Below are positions 34,580 to 46,368 of a DNA stretch of 64,000 nucleotides, piece by piece. The notes beneath the pieces are model-generated. The model had not been told where the DNA came from. It saw nothing but the letters and a program-made list of their open reading frames with translations, and did not search any database. The DNA lies in NCBI GenBank assembly GCA_021234155.1, contig JAJEKV010000072.1:2664436-2728435 (forward strand), written 5' to 3'. Both the position numbers and the translations under genes were made by a program. The first letter of the stretch is position 1; every line of letters begins with the position of its first letter. This DNA is from Isoetes taiwanensis (lineage: Eukaryota; Streptophyta; Lycopodiopsida; Isoetales; Isoetaceae).

Positions 34580-34647
34580 CAACAGTGGAACAGTCCAAAG
34601 ACCACCTTCCATGAACTACTGTTCCACTGTTGTCAAATAGTTCATGG
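34580..34647. repeat. two interlocked perfect inverted repeats
   Basis: 34580-34594 (CAACAGTGGAACAGT) is the exact reverse complement of 34618-34632. 34609-34618 (CCATGAACTA) is the exact reverse complement of 34638-34647. Because the two pairs interleave, a transcript could form either hairpin or a pseudoknot-like fold. Confidence 0.75.
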
Positions 34648-35480
34648 TCGAAATGGAACTTGATGAGATTAGACAAGACGCCTATTTCAATCTTAGCAGG
34701 AAAAATATTACGAAAAGCATGGCATATTCACAAAGTGAAATCCAAGACTATTATGTAACGATCAGTAATTTAGTCCCCTGGTCAAGTAAACAAGTGTATG
34801 TTATAACTTGGAAGTTACCGCCATACTTCAAGGAGATGAAATGCAACATTACTATGATGGTATTAAAAAAGTAGAACCACATTGAATGATTCCAGTTACT
34901 ATGAGCGAGTGAAGTAAGATATAGGACTATAACAAGTATGAGTAGGATGAAGATAAAAATAAAGAATAAAAAAAACAACACGTATATATAAGAAGAATAT
35001 AATGAACATTGCATGTAGTATAATTTGGTATATCCTTCCGTTGGAGGATTTGACTTCTGATGGAAAGTAGCTTCGTAGCATGAACAAGAGGATGATTTGA
35101 GAATAGACGCCTACAGCAATTTGACACATGGCTATAATTTCATCGTTTGGATTTAGGACATCTTTTGCAGTCCTCTACAACTTCCTTGCCTTTTTGTTTG
35201 CAAATTCTTTCTCGTTTGTTCAACTTACGATGGTTTTCCCGTACATCTTCTAGATTTATCAATTTGCCACGTCTCTTATGCTTCTCAATTTCCTAAGAGA
35301 ATGCATCTTCGTGTATAACAGAACCAAGAGTCCTGACACAATTTGATCCCAAAGAAAAATTGTAATCACCTAGTATAATCCCTTGGTCACTATAGCTAAG
35401 TAATTGCTATATTGAGTGTGCCTAACAGGCTTATCATGTATTTACAAGGAAGAGTTATGACGAATAAAAATCTTTGGAAT
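34648..35480. other. no gene recognised
   Basis: AT-rich DNA. The frame 34644-34874 and the minus frames at 34751-35129 are Phe/Ile/Tyr-rich composition artefacts. No repeat partner was seen in the window. Confidence 0.35.
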
Positions 35481-35999
35481 TAATACCAATCCCTCAGGAA
35501 ACCCGAGGAAAAAACACCGCAATGGTTCAATACAACCTTAGTGCCTTCCCTAATGAAAAGTCCACGTGTCGCCAAGCCAGCACACCTTCCATCACGCCAG
35601 ATAATGTTGAATAAGTTTCAATCTGAGCCATCGAGAAAGCACATCTCAGGGCATATTCTACAAACACCATTCTACAAACCCAAGAAGCAACAAGGCGAGC
35701 AATAAGGAAGGTATGTGGATAAATTTCCCACTAGACAACACATGGGCATTGTGCAAAATGTAGGCCTAGGGGTAATTTTTCGTATAATATAAAAAAAATA
35801 GTATATCCAGCGTGGCATAGCAAGCCGAATCAGCATTGTGCTGATGACGTGTCGTATGCCCATTCGGCCAGGCCATCCAGCGCGACTCCTCGAGCAATAA
35901 GGGCCTCGCTTCTACGGAACGCCTTTTTCGATACCTTTTCTTTTGCTGAAGAGGGTTCCCTACCCTAGCATTCCGGCAACTCCTACTCCGGCGGCCAAC
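35481..35999 (+). promoter_or_regulatory. putative ATG8 promoter with ACGT-core elements
   Basis: Upstream of the ATG8 start there is a G-box/ABRE, CCACGTGTC, with CACGTG at 35563-35568. TGACGTGTC at 35845-35853 combines a TGACG motif and an ABRE-like core. A TATA-like run, GTATAATATAAAA, lies near 35781. The last 80 bases before the ATG are pyrimidine-rich, as in plant leaders. Such cores are bound by bZIP factors in plants; the assignment to this gene is by position only. Confidence 0.4.
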
Positions 36000-36970
<971 letters not shown>

Positions 36971-37829
36971 AATGCAATATCATTGTCGTTTAGTTACATA
37001 AATGGTCTTGCTTGAAGAAGCAATTTCCAACAGACCATCACATGTAAATCTGTATGTTACCTTCATTAGGAAAGATGTAGATTAGATGTACATAATGCTA
37101 TGCTAGAAATCTTCAATTCATGATAATTTATCCTCTTGCTTCCTTAAATCAGTCAATTACTAGATGTTTAGGGACCCAAGACCTAATAGGCAGAGGTCAT
37201 GCATGCCTTGTAAAATAATACAGTTTGAGGTTTAGAACGGTATATGCATCTTTCGTCCACGATAGATACAGATGAAACTCTTCCTGGCTGGTTAACAGCG
37301 GAAAAAAAAGGGAAAAAAAAAAGAAAAGCGTCCACTTCATTTGGCCATTATCACCTGAGGAGCAGCAAACTTAAAAGCCCCGATTAGCCCTTCTTTAATT
37401 CAATATGGTGTTTGGCATTTTGTGTCAAATTATCCACAACATGCATTACATAAAGTTTACTTTCTTCAAAATCAATCCCAATTCTCACAACTCATCTGTT
37501 TGGAAGAGGAATAAAAAGCAGGTCACGATGCCCAAATCTTCAAAATACGCACCCTATAGGATTAAATGCTGGGTTAAGAACGTTAAGATGCCCAAATCTT
37601 CAAAATACACATTCATGAAAGTTCCATGGGAACGCCCCGCTGGATGCAGGTATGCATTGCCTGGCTTATGGATCAATTGCAAGTAAGTATTTTTCAAAAA
37701 CTAGATTTTCGATTAGGGTTTCATCAAATAATAATTAAAGAAGAGGATATTCATAAGCCATTTTTCTTTCAAAAACTAGATCGGGTACCATGAAATAAGG
37801 ATATCCATAAGTCGGTTTTTAAAACCAGG
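36971..37829. other. ATG8 3' region and intergenic DNA
   Basis: AT-rich sequence holding the likely 3' UTR; no clear AATAAA was seen. A purine run (GGAAAAAAAAGGGAAAAAAAAAAG) lies at 37299-37330. The phrase AAGATGCCCAAATCTTCAAAATAC is duplicated 60 bp apart (about 37526 and 37586). Confidence 0.45.
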
Positions 37830-39643
37830 CATAGATATTATGAATTCACTATCATTCCATTTGGATTCTCAAATGGTCTCGCAATTTTTATGAGGCTGAT
37901 AAATGAAGTGAAGTTTTTATGAATTCCTAGAATAGTTTGCCAATGATTTTCTTTTATAACATCTGCATATACAATAGAACTCTGAAAGAACATGAACACC
38001 ATCTTAGAATGGCCGTGCAAAAATTGAGAACTGTAAATTTGCTACAACGAAGGTTGAATAATTAGGGCATATTGTCTCTGCTATAGAATATCAACTGATC
38101 AAGCTAAGACCAATGCTGTTATGGAATGGTCGGCTTTCCAAGGATGTTTCCTTGGATTGACGGGATATTATAGAAAGTTTGTCAAAGTTTTTGCAAGGTC
38201 ACCAACGCCTTTAACCAATCTCATTAAGCATGAAAAAGTTAGGGATTAGGCCAAACATTGGCAAGAGAAGGCTCAATAATTCTTTGACAAATTAAAGAAA
38301 GCATTAACCACGACACCTGTTCTTACAAAGGACAAGTTGATGGTAACATATGCAAGTAAAATAGCTACAAGAGGTCTTATGTTATAAGGGAAGACTCATA
38401 GCCTATGATTCCAAGAAATTGAATGATGCTAAGCAATGCTACCCTATGCAAGACCAAGAATTACTTGTAGTAGTAAGAACCCTAGGAATCTGGAGACATT
38501 ACTTGTTAGGGAGAAGATTTCATTTAGATACAGATCGTCAGAGTCTGTAGTACATTTTTAAACAGTCACATCTTAATCTCAAACAACGGCATTGGATGAA
38601 ATTTTTGAAGAAGTTATATATAAGTCTGGAAGTTATGTATAAGCCTGGAAAGCATAATGTAGTTGCAAATGCATTGTCTCGTCCAGGGAAAAAATTAAGC
38701 GTAGTATATATATTCTCATAAAAAATAGTTTGGCTACTTTTCAAAATATTATAGTATTTTATGATATAGATTTGGCTAAAGCTATTATTATCATTACGTT
38801 TATATGTATTTGGACTTGCCAAAACTTTTGAATCAAGTATTTCTTTAAACTTTCACTATTTTTCTTCACTAGAAAAAGTAAAAAAATATAAATTCTATAG
38901 TTTTAGACACATTGTACTACAATTACAAATAATAATCAACAGTCAAGGAACACGCAATAATTTGAACATACTAAGCTCACAACATAGTTCATAACATCCA
39001 TAGTATGAACTACATTCAATGCAACGACGCCCTTCGAGATATGGTGATCAAATTGCACTTATCTCTAAACCTTGAAGGAATATATTATGCAACCAACTCA
39101 AGATCTAAATAGATATTAACCATCTCTTACTATTTCTTTTTGAAGATGCATATGTGGTATATGTAATGAAAATTCATAGTTTGAAAAACTACTATAACTG
39201 ATGATGGTAGATGGGGATGTGTAAAAATCTTTGATAAGAATTCATTTTTGTTTGGCTATTAACGATTTAATATATAAATATTGTAATACAAAGAAAGGCT
39301 AATCCCCTTTTCTTTAAGGAAAAGAAGGGAAATTGTTTGGCTAATCCTAAAAAAAAAATAGAGTACTTGTTTTTTTATGATAAATTATGGCTACCAATGC
39401 CTACTCCAGACACATGGTATAATCTAGTTCTAAAATTGAGGTTTCTCATTATTAGCAGACATAATTAAAGAAGTCTATGAATATATTTTGGCACCAAGAA
39501 GTAAGAAGAGTCTAGCTGTTAAGCACAAAATCTTACAAGGATTTAACGCTGGAAAATTTGTCTAGTTAAAGATCAAAGTTAAGCAAGCAAAACCTAAAAT
39601 TGGCTATTGTAAAAAGCTAGCTCCAAGATGGGCAAGACCTTTT
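37830..39643 (+). mobile_element. old Ty3/gypsy pol remnant, left part (outermost nest level)
   Basis: Degenerate plus-strand readings follow gypsy pol order. RT is YEFTIIPFGFSNGLAIFMRL near 37840. The RT/RNase H link is GYYRKFVKVFARSPTPLTNL near 38170. RNase H is GIWRHYLLGRRFHLDTDR near 38490 and MYKPGKHNVVANALSRP near 38640. A post-integrase segment reads LKIKVKQAKPKIGYCKKLAP near 39590. Integrase between 38.7 and 39.5 kb is not recognisable. The sequence stops in mid-domain (APRWARPF) at the copia insertion and resumes at 58496. Confidence 0.75.
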
Positions 39644-40221
39644 TGTTAGAAATAAGCAGTGAATAGAACCAATATCATGTAACAATGTTAGATTTTCTTG
39701 GATTGATAATCATCTATGTGTAAGAAACACCTCAATCTAATAGCATAAGATGATTTTACATTCAACTCAACAAAAAACCAATTGTATAACACTAGCCAAG
39801 TCACTTCTTCAACTTATCATTAACATTGGCAATTATGACCATTGTAAATAATCTTAGCATTACTGTTCATATGAGATCAATGAGGATACTGTAGCTTCAA
39901 ACTTCAAATAGGTCATTCAATTTCAAATCGATTCATACCTGCTTCACGATTGCTCCTGCTAATTTCCAATGAATGCTCAACCTCTGTATTACATCTTTAT
40001 TTATCTTTGCAGTCCGACGGTCAAGCCAGGCCGCCGATTGGCTCTTCATGTCTTCGTCATCTTGAATCGATTCATTTGAACCTAAATTGGCTCCATTGAC
40101 AAAAGTGCTTTAGGTGCTCAAACTTCTTAGGTGCTTTAGGTGCTTTTAGGTGCTATCTCAACTTTGTCACCGAATTTCCTTGAATATTTTTCCCATCTCA
40201 ATTATGGCATGAATTCTAACA
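39644..40221 (-). repeat. copia 3' LTR (left copy)
   Basis: 578 bp, TGTTAGAAAT...AATTCTAACA. It includes repeated TTAGGTGCTTT units near 40105-40160 (TTAGGTGC several times in a row), which differ in number from the right LTR. Confidence 0.93.
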
Positions 40222-40231
40222 TTCCCCTTTC
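40222..40231 (-). promoter_or_regulatory. copia polypurine tract
   Basis: On the minus strand GAAAGGGGAA directly precedes the LTR start TGTTAG, the position of the plus-strand primer of reverse transcription. Confidence 0.75.
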
Positions 40232-40249
40232 ATGTCATAATTCAGCATC

Positions 40250-43200
40250 TCTGACTCATAGCGGTTGATAATTTTGAAGTCTCTTCCGCCTTAATGCCTT
40301 GGTCATTATGTCGCAAGTTGATCTTCCGATCTTACATACTTTAGTTGAATAAATCCCTTTATTCACCATGTCCCCCGATATAGTGCATCTCCATTTCGAT
40401 ATGTTTGGTCCCTCGTGCAACATGTGGTTTTTTGTCATTGCAATACAACTTTGATTGTCACAAAATAATTACTCAGGTTTGTCTTCTTGTTTTATTTCCA
40501 ACTCTTCCAAAGAACCTTTCCGCCCAAATGATTTCTTTAGCAGCAAGAGTTGTTGAGGCATACTCAGATTCTCGCAGCTTGACAAAGCAATAGATGATTG
40601 TTTCTTGCTTCTCCAACTAATCGGTGCTCCTCCTAACATTACAATGTATCCCGAAGTTGATTTATGCTCATCTAGATCTCCACACCGGTCCAAGATCACC
40701 GAACATTTTAATTTCAGATCCTTTGAACAAGAAACAATTCCTCGTGGTGTTTTGTGCCTTTCAAAAAATCTCAAAACTTTCTTAGCTGCTAGCCAATGCT
40801 CATAACCCGGATTATTGTTTATATCCGCCAACACATTTACTATGAATGCAATGTCGGGTCTTGTATTGTTGGCAATGAACAATAATCTTCCTACCAACCG
40901 CCTATATGGAATCTTACTCATTTTCTCCTTCTTCTCATCTTCACTGAGGGCAAAGTTCCTTTGACGGTTTGTTTCCACCATGATAGGTGCCTTTGCTGTA
41001 ACTGCATTCTAGCATATTGAACTTCTCCAAGACCGAAGTCTATGTACTTACCTTGATTTAGAGATATTGTCATGTTTGTTCTGTCTCTTCTTACTTGAAT
41101 TCCTGTGAACCGTGTCAACTCTCCAAGATCTGTCATTTGGTACCGGTTTTGAGCATCTCCTTGCATTTATTCAAGAAGTTCATATTATTGGATGCCGATA
41201 TCTGATCGTCCACATACACCGCCATTATACAAAATTCTCCCTCATCCTTTAGTAGATAAACGTTGCCATCATTAGCCAACTTAGTAAAGCTTTGTTCTTT
41301 CAAAAAAATTGTCAATACAAAAATACCATTGTCTTGGAGATTGCTTCAGCCAGAGACGCCTTTCTTCGGATCTCCAAACTTTGTCTTTCTCAACTTCAAA
41401 ACCTTGAGCTTGTCTCATGTAAACCTCTTCCTCCAAATGCATTAAGGAAAGTCGCACAAACATCCATATGGTGTAAATCTAGATTTAAGGCATTTGATAT
41501 GGCAATTATCATTCTAATGTTGGCTAACTTAACAACCTGGTGAGTAGGTTTCATCAAAATCTACTCCCCTCTTTTGTGAATAACCTTGAGCAACGGGGTC
41601 TTGCTTTGTGCTTTGGGCTGCCATGCATTTGTTTTCAACTTGAATACCCATTTGTTTCCTATTGCATTCTTCCCCTTTGGTAGGTCTACTAATTCATATG
41701 AGGATGTTCTTTTCGAATGACCTCATTTCCTCCATCATTGCAATTTTCCATTTGTTTCTTTGCCAAGTGAGTTTTTGCCTCCTCAAAAGTCTCTCGGAAT
41801 TCCAGATTCTAACACCATAAATATTTAAATCGTGTTATCCTCCGTGGTTTTTTGCAATCGCTACTTTTACCATTCTCTCTCCTTCCAAATTTTCTATGTC
41901 AATGGCAATTTCTGTTGCGTGACCTTTCTCCTTAGGTTTTCCTCTTCTTAACTTGATTTGTTTTTCTTTTTTTTTGGTTCATGTTCTGTTCTTCTCCTAC
42001 AACACTTCCATCCTCATTATTATCTTCTTGATTGTTTTCATTTTTGATTCATGTTTCTGTTCTTCCCCGCAACCTTTCCATCCTCATTATTATCTTCTTC
42101 ATCATTTTGGATCGGAATCTTCAAAGATCTATCTCATTTTAGTTATTGTTTTTTCCTTTGTACCGTTGGGACTCATCATATTGTCGTAATTGTGTTTTCC
42201 TTCTCCTTTTGAATTCTCCTTTTCTATCGATTGGTCCGTACAAAACATTCTCTTGAAATATTACATCTCTCGCTACCAACACTTTCCTTTTAAGTGGATC
42301 ATACATTCTATAACCTTTGGAATGCATGTCATAGCCAACCAAATAGGTTATCCTTGACTGTCATCCAATTTCGGGGTCTTTAATTCTCGGGAATGTGTGT
42401 GTATCCCAAACACCCAAACACTTTAAATATTTCATAATGAGGAGTTTTCCGACCAAATGACTTCGTATTTTTCCTTCTATGCTTTTTGATGGCGAGACTA
42501 TTTTGTATGAGTACAAACAGTCTTCACCGCCTCCTCCCACAAGAAATTAGGTGCACTCAAGCATGCTTCAACATAGATCTTGTAGCATTCTGAATTGTTT
42601 TGTTCTTCCTCTCAAACGACACCATTCTCACGAGGTGTATAGTCGCAAGTAAATTGTCTCTTTATACCCCTGCCTTGACAATATCTAACAAATTTTCCCG
42701 ACAAGTATTCTCCTCCCCGATCAGATCTTACACATTTGATTCTTTTTTCGGTTTCACACTCTACTTGGCCGCAAACATTTTGAATGCTTCAAAAGCTTGG
42801 TCTTTTGTTCTCGACAAGAGAGTCTCGCTTTTTCTCACAGAATCATCAACAAATGTTATGAAGTATCTTTTTCCCCTATTATTCCTCACATTCAATGGAC
42901 CACAAAGGTCGGTGTGAATTAAACCAAGAATTTCATTTGCTTTTCCTTTTGCCTTTGAAAAGGGCAACTGAGTGCTTACCCAACATGCAACCCCTGCAAA
43001 CATGATTTTCTATTGCTTTATCAGATGACACCAATAGTCCCTGCTTTATCATAAGTTCAATATTCTTCATATTTGTGTGCCCAAGTCTTTCATGCCACAT
43101 TGCAATATTTGGAGTTGGAGTCAGATTAATACTTTCAACTGATCGAGCATTTATACCAAACAAGTTGCCAACTCTTCTTCCAAGGAATTTTAATTCATTT

Positions 43201-44039
43201 CCATCAAAGATTTTACAACGAGTCCTTTCAAAAATGACTTTCAATCCCATATCAACTAATTGAGAAATAGAAATCAAATTTCTCACTAAGCTAGAAACAC
43301 ATAAAACATTTTGTAAGTTCACAATTCTCCCATTCAAATCAAATAGCTCTAGTATGCCAACATCTTCAATTCTTTGGAGGTCACCATTTCCAACTTGTAT
43401 ATGACCACCTTGACTTCCCCTTTTTTCTTTTAGGATTTTTGAACTACATGCAATGGACTTTTCTGCTCCACTATCTAGAATCATAAAATCATCATCATCA
43501 TCAATTCCAGCATTAGTAACAGTAAAAACTTTATGTTTTCTTACCTTATCCTCATCATCTTCTGTAATTTCTTCAAGCATAACTTCTTCTGCTATGTTTG
43601 CTTCTGCATATGAGCTGTTCCTGAATCTTCCTCTACCTCTTCCCCTTATGGCAGAATATCCTCTTGTTCCCCTTTCTTTCCCCTTTGAGAAGTTCTTAGG
43701 TGATGAGCAATTGGATGCATAATGTCCTCTTCCTCCATAATTGTAGCAATTTATTTCTTTAGTCATCATAGGGCAGTCTATTTTCAAGTGACCATATTGA
43801 TTACAGTTAAAACATGGGCCAAACTTACCTCTTTTCTTCTCTTCTTTACCTTTTCCTTTTGCAAATAAAACTTGTGTGGCATCTTCTTCTTCCATTACTT
43901 TGTTCTGCTCTATTTCTATCTTCAACATTCTTTCTGCCTCAATCCTTGTTCTTGCAAGGGTTCTGATAAACATGGCTATATTTCCAAGACTGGTAACAGA
44001 TCTTGAAATGGCCAACACCTGCTGCTGTTGAGAATAACA
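40250..44039 (-). pseudogene. copia gag C-terminus and pol, frameshifted
   Basis: The minus frame 44042-42933 is intact for 369 residues. It has a zinc knuckle CFNCNQYGHLKIDC, a degenerate second knuckle CYNYGGRGHYASNC with one Cys replaced by Tyr, protease FMILDSGAEKS, and pre-integrase WHERLGHTNM ... CRGCMLGK. Integrase follows, with LIHTDLCGPLNVRNNRGKRY (D1), VRSDRGGEY (D2, near 42720) and ENGV (E). RT shows LEEEVYMRQAQGFEVEKDK (about 41420) and the catalytic AVYVDDQISAS (about 41220). RNase H shows PYRRLVGRLLFIANNTRPDI, STSGYIVMLGGAPISW (about 40640) and, at the end, HMLHEGPNISKW (about 40420). Several frame changes in RT and RNase H show it is inactive. Confidence 0.85.
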
Positions 44040-44044
44040 CACTC

Positions 44045-45706
44045 GTGATCGTTCGGGACGAAGATAGGTCCCATGACGATATCTTTATCGCCGCAAATCA
44101 CGCATACACGCCCACCGACCGACGCACGCTTAACGTGTAGCCAGGTGGGTAGCCCTAGGGGGCAACGTGCCAGGAATATGTGCAACTATTAATGTGCACA
44201 TTTTCCAATGTACACATTAATGTGGGCACACATTTCCATGTGGACACTTGATGCCAAGTGGGCCACACCCATAGGTGCAATTAATGTGCACATTTTCCAA
44301 TGTACACATTAATGTGGGCACACATTTCCATGTGGGCACATTTTGCCACCTAGCCATTAAAGGCAAGTGGGCCCATTTCCAATTATCCCACATGCCTAAA
44401 GGGGATAATTGGAAACCCTAGCCACCCCCTTGTCTATTAAGGGAGGGAAACCCTAACTTGCCCAATTTTCGTTTCTAGGGTTTTGGAACCCTGTTTTGGC
44501 TGCCTCAACAGCCAAAACCGCCTCCCAGACTCTGCCTGAGAGAATTGCACCATTAGTTTCCCTCGATTCGAGCGTTTCAGCAGGATGGTCGAGCTCAGGT
44601 CAGGAGGAGCCACTCAAGGATCAGGTATTTGGCCAATTAGATAGTCTAAACCCTAATTCAGTCATAGAATCAGTAGGTTTAGCCTATTAAATTGCCCATA
44701 GCAGCCTTCTAGATCTTTAGATACCAGCCTCTAACTAAAGAACCTAACTCTATGATGTAGATTAGATATAGTTCTTTAGTTCTTCTGTGATGTATATGGA
44801 TGATGTATCTCTATGAACTCCTTGTATTGGGAAGGGGGGTAGAGACCTAAAGCTTGGTAGTAGATGCTCCTAGAGTAGCCTCTCTAGCACACTATAGATT
44901 CGGCCTGTGTACAAGAACCACACCTGGTTGTGGGTGAAGGGGCCAGACTGGCTAAGAAGGAGGTTCGTGTCCTGACTCTTGAACGATCCCTCTGGTGTGT
45001 AAGGCCTACCAGGGATCATTGTGACTAGGTCTAATGGCTCACCACTGAGTGCGGGTGAGGCATGGACTCGACACCCGTGAAGTGGTGTACACCTTCCAGT
45101 GGGTTCAGTCGAATACGGGCAGTGGCCCTCTAGTCACCTTGAGTCAGCATGTAGATCTCTGGAGGGAGTGATCCCTTCCTGCCCCATCGGAACTGGGAGG
45201 ATGAAACCCAGGAATAGCCCTTTTGGCTATGCATCCGGCGGGCTACAGTCAGGTCCCGACACTTTTCAGCCTACTCTGCAAAGTGTGCACAGGAGGGGCG
45301 GATGGAGTGGACAACCCTATGCCATGTTCATATGCCAGCCAAATCCATTGCCATGAATTCTGTCCGCAAGGAACTCTGGAGACCCAAGCCGTCAGTCATC
45401 CCCATGAGTCTGAGCCTTGGGTAGAACTCCCCATATGTATTGTGCTCACCTTGTTTATGCAGATAGGATGGACCACCCTTCGAGGTGGATATGTGCTTAT
45501 GTTATATACTGACATGTATGTTTACGCTTCCGCAGCTAGGTAGGCCCTGAGGGAGACGGGGTAAAATGACCCCTTCACTCTTCCCACTGGAACCATCCAC
45601 GGTAAAAAATGTTATGTGGAGGGCCCTCAGACGGCATGGAGCTGGTATGGGGATGAACTCCTGTTTGTATACGGTGAGCGCTTGATATGCAGTAGGGGAC
45701 GTCACA
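44045..45706 (+). repeat. gypsy 5' LTR
   Basis: Ends GGGGACGTCACA. It holds a tandem ~88-bp block (ATTAATGTGCACATTTTCCAAT...ACATTTCCATGTGG) at about 44190-44345, also present in the 3' LTR. The first ~60 bp differ strongly from the 3' LTR while the rest is nearly identical. Confidence 0.9.
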
Positions 45707-45707
45707 G

Positions 45708-45719
45708 TGGTATCAGAGT
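45708..45719 (+). promoter_or_regulatory. gypsy primer-binding site (initiator tRNA-Met)
   Basis: TGGTATCAGAGT lies one base after the LTR end. It matches the plant initiator-tRNA-Met 3' complement TGGTATCAGAGC at 11 of 12 positions. Confidence 0.88.
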
Positions 45720-45912
45720 AATGTTCTTGGGGACCAAGAGCAAAGCACTGGCCATGTCCCCAGTAGTACTAACCTTGATAGGATCCTTAAACCTCGAAAA
45801 ATGGGAAAAATTTTTCTCATTTTTGTAGTTTATGCTAAGCTAGTAACAGTTAAAATGAATGAAAACATAAAAAGATTAAGAATTGGTGAGCCAACATCCA
45901 AAAAGTAGGGTG

Positions 45913-45979
45913 GTCTCACGTCGCGGGGCCAGACGTAAAATGAGAATTTCATTTTCGGGCTGGGCGCAACGTGTGAGAC
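45913..45979. repeat. 67-bp hairpin module H1
   Basis: GTCTCACGTCGCGGGGCC pairs with GGCGCAACGTGTGAGAC, and an inner AAAATGAGAA/TTTCATTTT pair extends the stem. This is the first of four modules with the same outer arms and identical length. It is the most diverged at its left arm. Confidence 0.8.
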
Positions 45980-46113
45980 ATTCAGCTTAAACACACCAAA
46001 AAGTTGTAAATTACAGTAAAATAGCTTGATAATTCTAAATTAGAGCTAAGAATCAGTAGAATTAGCAAGTTACATAATTAAAAAGTAGCAAAATTGATAG
46101 TGGACCCCACCAT

Positions 46114-46180
46114 GTCTCACACGTCGCGCCAGGACAGAAAATGGGCTTTTCATTTTCGGGCTGGGCGCAACGTGTGAGAC
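46114..46180. repeat. 67-bp hairpin module H2
   Basis: GTCTCACACGTCGCGCC at the left and GGGCGCAACGTGTGAGAC at the right are near-perfect inverted arms, with an inner GAAAATG...CATTTTC pair. It lies 255 bp upstream of the H3-like start. Confidence 0.85.
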
Positions 46181-46257
46181 CTTGCTTAGATTAAGGTGTT
46201 TTAGGTGCTCTAGATAACCTAAAAAGGTAGTTTCAAGTTTGACCTAAAAATTGCCCC

Positions 46258-46266
46258 TATAAATAG
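46258..46266 (+). promoter_or_regulatory. TATA box upstream of the H3-like ORF
   Basis: TATAAATAG lies 111 bp before the ATG at 46369. The following leader (ACCCTGCTTAG...GCTCTC...AAGGCGATCTT) resembles the leader after the second TATA box at 48217, so both cassettes appear to have the same internal Pol II promoter. Confidence 0.6.
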
Positions 46267-46368
46267 ACCTCGACCCCCCCATTTCGCGTACCCTGCTTAG
46301 AAAATTCGCTCTCTTTGCCAAGGCGATCTTTTTGGCGCCAGTAGTTCGACGGGCGAAATCATTCGAAC

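Noticed and set aside
44496..45828. Open frames inside the gypsy LTRs, e.g. 45099-45356 and its 3'-LTR counterpart 56807-57064
   Set aside because: They lie in LTR sequence, have no recognised motif, and are present in both LTRs only because the LTRs are duplicates.
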